DNA from: JAIBJN01 sp963847985 | GTDB taxonomy: Bacteria > Actinomycetota > Thermoleophilia > Gaiellales > Gaiellaceae | Reading direction: 5' to 3' | Length of the DNA: 64,000 nucleotides | NCBI GenBank assembly: GCA_963847985.1 | Contig: CAWKBS010000008.1 | Span: forward strand, 310,001 to 374,000 | Part shown: positions 59,285 through 64,000 of the stretch, in pieces | Layout of the letters: every line of letters begins with the position of its first letter | Position numbering within the stretch: position 1 is the first letter of the stretch | Notes under the pieces: generated by a model | Seen by the model: only the letters and a program-made list of their open reading frames with translations | What the model was told of the DNA's origin: nothing | The model's database searches: none | Made by a program: the position numbers and the translations under genes

Positions 59285-59295
59285 CCAGCACGCCC

Positions 59296-60339
59296 ATGCC
59301 TCTTTGGACTCGACTCATAGCTCTCCTTGCCGCGCTCGCGCTCGGCCTCGCCGCGGCCGGCTGCGGCGGTGACGACGACGACGACAGCTCGTCGGCGGAG
59401 GTGCCCGCAGACGCGATCGCCCTCGTCGACGACCGGGCCATCCCCAAGAGCGAGTACGACCGGATTCTGGCCCAGGCGCAGGCGACGTACGAGGCGCGCG
59501 AGCAGGAGTTCCCCGCAGCGGGGACGCCCGAGTTCGCGCAGCTCCGCAACGCGCTCGTCCGCAGCCTCGTCGAGCAGGCGCAGTTCGAGATCGCCGCCGA
59601 GGAGCTCAACGTCACGGTGACGGACGAGGAGCTCCAGACGCGCCTCGACGAGCTCAAGGAGCAGTTCTTCGAGGGCGACGACGCGAAGTACCAGGAGGAG
59701 CTCGAGAAGCAGGGCCTCACCGAGGAGCAGGTGCTCAAGGACCTGCGAACGCGGATGCTGTCCGAGAAGATCTTCGAGCAGGTCACGAGCGAGGTCGAGG
59801 TCACCGATGCAGACGTCGCCGCGTACTACGAGGAGAACAAGACGCAGTTCGAGCAGCCGTCCTCGCGCGACGTTCGGCACATCCTCGTCAAGAAGCAGGC
59901 CGTGGCCAACCAGATCCACCAGGAGCTCGAGAACGGCGGCGACTTCGCCAAGCTCGCCAAGCAGTACTCGCAGGATCCCGCCTCGAAGGACGAGGGCGGC
60001 AAGTTCACGGCGCAGAAGGGCGCGACGGTCGCCCCCTTCGACAAGGTCGCCTTCGAGCTCGAGACCGGCGAGCTCTCCGCGCCGGTGAAGACGCAGTTCG
60101 GCTGGCACATCATCGAGGCGGTCGGCGACATCGAGGACGCCAAGACGCAACCGCTGGCCGAGGTCGAGGAGCAGATCTCGACGACGCTCCTCGAGGAGAA
60201 GAAGAACGCCCGCATCAACGAGTGGGTGCAGGAGCTCCAGACGCGCTTCGCTGCCCTCGTCGCCTACGCCCCCGGCTTCGAGCCTCCGCCGGAACCCGAG
60301 ACCACCTCGGGCGAGAGCGACACCGCGACCACCGAATAG
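59296..60339 (+). CDS. PrsA/SurA-like peptidyl-prolyl isomerase lipoprotein
   Basis: A 347-residue exported foldase. Signal peptide with lipobox (LGLAAAGCGGDDDDD, Cys about 23). A SurA_N-like helical domain with long Glu-rich helices follows, then the parvulin domain RDVRHILVKKQAVANQI...GGDFAKLAKQYSQDPASKDEGG...FGWHIIEAV. The C-terminus is Pro/Glu/Thr-rich. It helps fold secreted proteins outside the membrane. ATG 8 bases after TAGCCA and 12 bases after the mfd stop. mazG follows after 4 bases. Confidence 0.94.
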   Translation: MPLWTRLIALLAALALGLAAAGCGGDDDDDSSSAEVPADAIALVDDRAIPKSEYDRILAQAQATYEAREQEFPAAGTPEFAQLRNALVRSLVEQAQFEIAAEELNVTVTDEELQTRLDELKEQFFEGDDAKYQEELEKQGLTEEQVLKDLRTRMLSEKIFEQVTSEVEVTDADVAAYYEENKTQFEQPSSRDVRHILVKKQAVANQIHQELENGGDFAKLAKQYSQDPASKDEGGKFTAQKGATVAPFDKVAFELETGELSAPVKTQFGWHIIEAVGDIEDAKTQPLAEVEEQISTTLLEEKKNARINEWVQELQTRFAALVAYAPGFEPPPEPETTSGESDTATTE

Positions 60340-60343
60340 ACCG

Positions 60344-61150
60344 GTGAGCGGCGGGGACGCGCTCGAACGCGCGCTCGTCGACCTTCAGGAGCTGGCCGAG
60401 CGGCTGCGCCGCGACTGCCCGTGGGATCGCGCCCAGACGGCGCGGACGATCGTGCCGCACACCGTCGAGGAGGCCTACGAGGTGGCGGACGCGGCCGTGG
60501 CCGGAGACGACGCGAAGCTCGTCGACGAGCTCGGCGACCTGCTCTTCCAGGTCGTCTTTCTCTCCCTGCTGCTCGAGGAGCGAGGTGCGGGCGACCTGGC
60601 GGAGGTCGCGCGCGGGATCCACGCGAAGCTCGTCCGCAGGCATCCCCATGTCTTCGGCGACGCCGACCTGCAGACGCCCGGGGCCGTGAAGGGCCGCTGG
60701 GAGGAGCTGAAGCGCGAGCAGGAGGAGCGGCAGGGGATCTTCCACGACGTTCCCGAGACGCTGCCGGCGCTCCTCCAGGCGCGGAAGGTGCAACGCCGCG
60801 CCGCGGCCGCGGGCTTCGACTGGCTCGACGCCGGCGGGCCGCTCGCCAAGCTGCGGGAGGAAGCCGACGAGGTCGAGGCCGAGGTCGGCGCCGTCGGCCC
60901 GACGGCGCCGGAGACCGAGCCGCCGGAGCGGGTGGTCGCCGAGGTCGGCGACCTCCTCTTCACGGCCGTCAATCTCGCGCGGGCGCTCAACGTCGACCCG
61001 GAGCTGGCCCTGCGCGCGAGCAGCGGACGCTTCGTCGCGCGGGTCGAGCGGGCAGCCGAGCTCGCCGAGCGGGAGGGGCGCGACTGGCGCACGCTCGACC
61101 TCGACGAGCAGGATCGCTACTACACGCTCGCGAAGGAAGCGCTCGCGTGA
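60344..61150 (+). CDS. mazG: Nucleoside triphosphate pyrophosphohydrolase MazG
   Basis: A 268-residue two-lobed MazG. First lobe: LRRDCPWDRAQTARTIVPHT, EEAYEVADA and DELGDLLFQVVF (the EExxE...ExxD metal motif). Second lobe: REEADEVEAEV and AEVGDLLFTAVNLARAL. RRHPHVFGDADL lies between. It cleaves abnormal NTPs to NMP and pyrophosphate. GTG start close after the foldase; its TGA overlaps the eno GTG. Corresponds to yabN. Confidence 0.96.
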   Translation: MSGGDALERALVDLQELAERLRRDCPWDRAQTARTIVPHTVEEAYEVADAAVAGDDAKLVDELGDLLFQVVFLSLLLEERGAGDLAEVARGIHAKLVRRHPHVFGDADLQTPGAVKGRWEELKREQEERQGIFHDVPETLPALLQARKVQRRAAAAGFDWLDAGGPLAKLREEADEVEAEVGAVGPTAPETEPPERVVAEVGDLLFTAVNLARALNVDPELALRASSGRFVARVERAAELAEREGRDWRTLDLDEQDRYYTLAKEALA

Positions 61151-62424
61151 AGATCGCCACCGTCCACGCCCGTCAGATCCTCGACTCGCGCGGGAACCCG
61201 ACCGTGGAGGTCGAGGTAGGGCTCGATTCCGGCGCCCTCGGCCGCGCGGCCGTGCCCTCGGGCGCGTCCACGGGGCAGTTCGAGGCGGTCGAGCTCCGGG
61301 ACGGCGACTCCGGCGCCTACCTGGGCAAGGGCGTGCTCAAGGCGGTGGCCAACGTCGAGCGCGAGATCGCGCCCGCGCTCGCGGGCGCCGACGCGGGCGA
61401 CCAGGCCGGCGTGGACCGACTCCTGCTCGAGCTCGACGGGACGCCGAACAAGGCCCGCCTCGGGGCGAACGCGATCCTCGGAGTCTCGCTCGCCGTCGCC
61501 CGCGCGGCCTCCCTCGAGGCCGGCCTGCCGCTCTACCGCTATCTCGGCGGCGAGGGCGCCCGCGTCCTGCCCGTGCCGCTCATGAACGTCGTCAACGGCG
61601 GCGCGCACGCGCAGAACTCCCTCGACTTCCAGGAGTTCATGGTCGTGCCTGCCGGGGCCGAGTCCTTCTCGGACGCGCTCCGCATCGGCGCCGAGACGTT
61701 CCACCGGCTGAAGGAGCTGCTGCACGAGCGGGGCCTGGCCACCGGGGTCGGGGACGAGGGCGGCTTCGCCCCCGACCTGCCGTCGAGCGACGAAGCGATC
61801 GCCGCCGTCCTCGAGGCGGCCGAGCGGGCAGGCCATGCCGAGAAGGTGGCGATCGCGCTCGACCCGGCCATGACCGAGCTCTACGACGGCGGCCGCTACC
61901 GGCTGCCCGGCGAGGGGCTCGACCTCGACGCAGACGGCATGGTCGAGCTCTGGGAACAGCTCTGCGACCGCTACCCGATCGTCTCCATCGAGGACGGCCT
62001 GGCCGAGGACGACTGGGACGGCTGGCGCGTTCTCACCGAGCGGCTCGGCGAGCGGACTCAGCTCGTCGGAGACGACCTCTTCGTCACGAACGTCGAGCGC
62101 TTCCGCCGCGGGATCGATGCGGGCGTCGCCAACGCGATCCTCGTCAAGGTCAACCAGATCGGGACGCTGACGGAGACGCTCGAAGCGATCGAGCTCGGCC
62201 GCGCGAGCGGCTATGCCGCGGTCATGTCGCATCGCTCCGGCGAGACGGAAGACACGACCATCGCGGACCTGGCCGTGGCGACCGGCGTGGGACAGATCAA
62301 GACGGGCGCGCCGTCGCGCAGCGACCGCGTCGCCAAGTACAACCAGCTCCTCCGGATCGAGGAGGACCTGGGTGAGGCAGCCGTGTATCCGGGCTGGTCG
62401 GCGTTCCCCCGAGCCGGGCGCTGA
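61147..62424 (+). CDS. eno: Enolase
   Basis: A 425-residue enolase: ARQILDSRGNPTVEVEV, AVPSGASTGQFEAVELRD, VPLMNVVNGGAHAQNSLDFQ, IVSIEDGLAEDDWDGW (metal Asp, Glu), VGDDLFVTN and AVMSHRSGETEDTTIADLAV. The catalytic Lys is in AILVKVNQIGTLTE. It interconverts 2-phosphoglycerate and phosphoenolpyruvate. GTG start overlapping mazG. Pyruvate kinase follows, so two consecutive glycolytic steps are side by side. Confidence 0.98.
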   Translation: MKIATVHARQILDSRGNPTVEVEVGLDSGALGRAAVPSGASTGQFEAVELRDGDSGAYLGKGVLKAVANVEREIAPALAGADAGDQAGVDRLLLELDGTPNKARLGANAILGVSLAVARAASLEAGLPLYRYLGGEGARVLPVPLMNVVNGGAHAQNSLDFQEFMVVPAGAESFSDALRIGAETFHRLKELLHERGLATGVGDEGGFAPDLPSSDEAIAAVLEAAERAGHAEKVAIALDPAMTELYDGGRYRLPGEGLDLDADGMVELWEQLCDRYPIVSIEDGLAEDDWDGWRVLTERLGERTQLVGDDLFVTNVERFRRGIDAGVANAILVKVNQIGTLTETLEAIELGRASGYAAVMSHRSGETEDTTIADLAVATGVGQIKTGAPSRSDRVAKYNQLLRIEEDLGEAAVYPGWSAFPRAGR

Positions 62425-62436
62425 GCCCGCAGACGC

Positions 62437-62442
62437 TAACGT
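62437..62442 (+). promoter_or_regulatory. -10 box of pyk
   Basis: TAACGT ends 7 bases before GTG 62450, the same sequence and spacing as upstream of 49601. Confidence 0.55.
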
Positions 62443-62449
62443 GGCCGCT

Positions 62450-63868
62450 GTGATGAACGGGCTCCGCCGCACGAAGATCGTCTGCACGATCGGCCCGGCG
62501 ACCGCGTCGGCGGCGATGCTCGACAGGCTCGTCGGGGCGGGCATGGACGCGGCCAGGCTCAACTTCTCACACGGCACCCATGCCGAGCACGGCGAGCGTG
62601 CGCGGCTCGTCCGCGAGGCGCAGGAGCGGGCCGGCAGGCCGCTGGCGCTGATCGCCGACCTCCAGGGGCCGAAGATCCGCGTCGGGGACCTCGAGGCTCC
62701 GCGGATCCTCGTCGAGGGTGACACGGTGCACATCGCCGGCGAGGGCGCCGGCGCTCCCGGCGACCTGCCGGTGATGCCCGCCGTTCTCACCGAGGTGCTC
62801 CAGCCCGGGCACGAGATCCTGATCGACGACGGCCTCGTCCGGCTGACCGTCGAGGACACGGACGGCGAGCGCCTCCGGGCGCTCGTCATGGTCGGGGGCG
62901 CTGTCGGCCCCCACAAGGGCGTCAACGTCCCGGGTGTGACCATTCCCGTTCCCTCGGTCACGGAGAAGGACCTCGCCGACCTCGAGTACGCGCTCTCGCT
63001 CGGTGTCGATTACGTCGCGCTCTCGTTCGTGCGCTCGGCCGCGGACTGCCGCGGGCTGCGCGAGCTCCTGAACGCCGCCGATGCGAAGGCCCACGTCATC
63101 GCCAAGGTCGAGAAGGCCGAGGCGCTCGACGAGCTCGACGCGATCGTCAGCGCCTCCGACGCGGTGATGGTGGCGCGCGGCGATCTCGGCGTCGAGATCG
63201 GGCCGGCCGCCGTGCCGCTCGTCCAGAAGCGGATCATCCTCTGCGCGCTCGAGCACGGGAAGCCGGCGATCACGGCGACGCAGATGTTCGAGTCCATGAT
63301 CACGCGTCCCGAGCCGACGCGCGCCGAGGCGAGCGACGTCGCCAACGCGATCCTCGACGGGACCTCAGCGGTCATGCTCTCCGGGGAGACCGCCGTCGGC
63401 CAGTATCCCGTCGAGAGCGTGGCCTTCATGGACCGGATCGCCAGGGCGGTCGAGCCGAGCCTCGCCTACCGCCACGAGCTCGCCCAAGCGGCCGACCATC
63501 CCTTCCCGACCGTCGGCGAGGCGATGTCGAACGCGGCGTGCGACATCGCCGAGGTGCTCGGAGCGGCCGCGATCCTCGTTCCGACCTACAGCGGGCGGAC
63601 GGCCTCCGCCGTCGCGCGCCACCGGCCCCGCCGCCCGATCATCGCCGTGACGCACAAGCGCCAGGCGGTGCAGCAGCTCGCGCTCGAGTGGGGGGTTGTC
63701 TCGGCCGAGATCGAGGAGGCGGAGAACGTCGAGGACCTCTGGTCGCGGGCGATCGAGGCGGCCCGGCAGACGGGCCTCGTCACGGCCGGCGACCGCATCG
63801 TCCTGACGGCGGGCACGGCAGTGAACGTGCCGGGCACGACCAACGTGATCAAGGTCGAGACCGCGTAG
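62450..63868 (+). CDS. pyk: Pyruvate kinase
   Basis: A 472-residue pyruvate kinase: RRTKIVCTIGPATASAAMLD, ARLNFSHGTHAEH, LQGPKIRVGDL, then VIAKVEKAEALDELDAIV (catalytic Lys), VMVARGDLGVEI and ATQMFESMITRPEPTRAEAS. A C-terminal allosteric domain of about 120 residues ends the chain. It makes pyruvate and ATP from phosphoenolpyruvate. GTG 62450 is chosen because it sits 7 bases after TAACGT; ATG 62453 is the next codon, so the difference is one residue. Confidence 0.97.
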   Translation: MMNGLRRTKIVCTIGPATASAAMLDRLVGAGMDAARLNFSHGTHAEHGERARLVREAQERAGRPLALIADLQGPKIRVGDLEAPRILVEGDTVHIAGEGAGAPGDLPVMPAVLTEVLQPGHEILIDDGLVRLTVEDTDGERLRALVMVGGAVGPHKGVNVPGVTIPVPSVTEKDLADLEYALSLGVDYVALSFVRSAADCRGLRELLNAADAKAHVIAKVEKAEALDELDAIVSASDAVMVARGDLGVEIGPAAVPLVQKRIILCALEHGKPAITATQMFESMITRPEPTRAEASDVANAILDGTSAVMLSGETAVGQYPVESVAFMDRIARAVEPSLAYRHELAQAADHPFPTVGEAMSNAACDIAEVLGAAAILVPTYSGRTASAVARHRPRRPIIAVTHKRQAVQQLALEWGVVSAEIEEAENVEDLWSRAIEAARQTGLVTAGDRIVLTAGTAVNVPGTTNVIKVETA

Positions 63869-63878
63869 CCGGCAGCGG

Positions 63879-63901
63879 CCCGGTCCGTCCGACGGCCCGG
63901 G
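63879..63901 (+). terminator. Terminator after pyk
   Basis: Stem CCCGGTCCG/CGGCCCGGG (one wobble) with loop TCCGA, 10 bases after the pyk stop. Confidence 0.55.
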
Positions 63902-63936
63902 TAGCCTCCCATCTGCCTGGAGGAGGAGGGCGTGGC

Positions 63937-64000
63937 GTGCGGTCGAAGTTCGCATGCCCATGGCCTCCCGGGAAGCCCGCCGACCCGCCCGCCGCGCTTC
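63937..64000 (+). CDS. Start of a further gene, cut by the window edge
   Basis: GTG 63937 is preceded at 6 bases by GGAGGAGGAGGG, a very strong Shine-Dalgarno sequence. The 21 codons visible read VRSKFACPWPPGKPADPPAA and on, without a stop. A Cys-Pro start could be part of a zinc ribbon. Too short to identify; another GTG at 63932 opens a less protein-like frame. Confidence 0.45.
   Translation, partial: MRSKFACPWPPGKPADPPAAL

Noticed and set aside
63932..64000. Alternative GTG at 63932 for the last partial gene
   Set aside because: Its frame gives a Pro/Arg/Gly-rich peptide and a poorer Shine-Dalgarno spacing than GTG 63937.

Overview
The window is 64 kb of high-GC DNA, densely packed with mostly housekeeping genes that often overlap by 1-4 bases. 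It suggests an actinobacterium, probably of the Thermoleophilia (Gaiellales/Solirubrobacterales) type. The grounds are a dnaK-grpE-dnaJ-hspR-clpB operon, myo-inositol-phosphate synthase beside a phosphatidylinositol-phosphate synthase, LCP and ROK proteins, and many GTG starts. Many genes also have a -10 box only 6-9 bases before the start codon, as in leaderless mRNAs. The taxonomic placement is inference from gene content. No rRNA, CRISPR array, transposase or prophage gene was seen; there is one tRNA.

Layout. 1-4.0 kb: end of a secreted protein, a hydrolase/nucleotide-cyclase fusion, a secreted M28 peptidase and a polysaccharide deacetylase. 4.2-11.8 kb: a lone groES, then a minus-strand operon read as M3-like peptidase, cyclic-2,3-DPG-synthetase-like GTPase, carbamate kinase, ornithine carbamoyltransferase (frameshifted), small zincin and MMPL transporter. 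11.9-18.9 kb: YjbQ, an rRNA methyltransferase, and a minus-strand operon of a glycosyltransferase-PHP fusion, uracil-DNA glycosylase, membrane protein and phosphoesterase; then a Tat-exported cyclase-family hydrolase. 18.9-21.9 kb: an inositol-lipid cluster (PAP2 protein, PIP synthase, inositol-1-phosphate synthase) in which the synthase is preceded in frame by two ribbon-helix-helix repeats and a tandem palindromic operator. 22-27 kb: a TetR/small-membrane-protein unit, moaA, an EamA exporter and a PLP decarboxylase. 27-33.5 kb: the heat-shock operon. 33.6-43.4 kb: small genes, pseudouridine catabolism (psuK-psuG) with a P460-type lipoprotein, a membrane glycosyltransferase, FmdB, LCP and a ROK kinase. 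43.4-63.9 kb: a long plus-strand run rsmI, M23, AbrB (minus), metG, tatD, rsmA, ispE, tRNA-Gln, glmU, prs, rplY, pth, mfd, PpiC foldase, mazG, eno, pyk, whose order strongly recalls Bacillus subtilis from yabC-abrB-metS to yabN.

Between the genes lie several short palindromic or inverted-repeat elements. Two related ones (4504-4561 and 34691-34857) sit between convergent genes, are bounded by CTAG, and carry the TAG stop codon of both neighbours in those CTAGs. A 23-base palindrome with TAA on both strands plays the same role at another convergent junction (13853-13965) and recurs near 18.9 kb. Three genes (ornithine carbamoyltransferase, a LysE exporter, the M23 peptidase) each look disturbed by one extra base; these may be sequencing errors in an uncultured-genome assembly.
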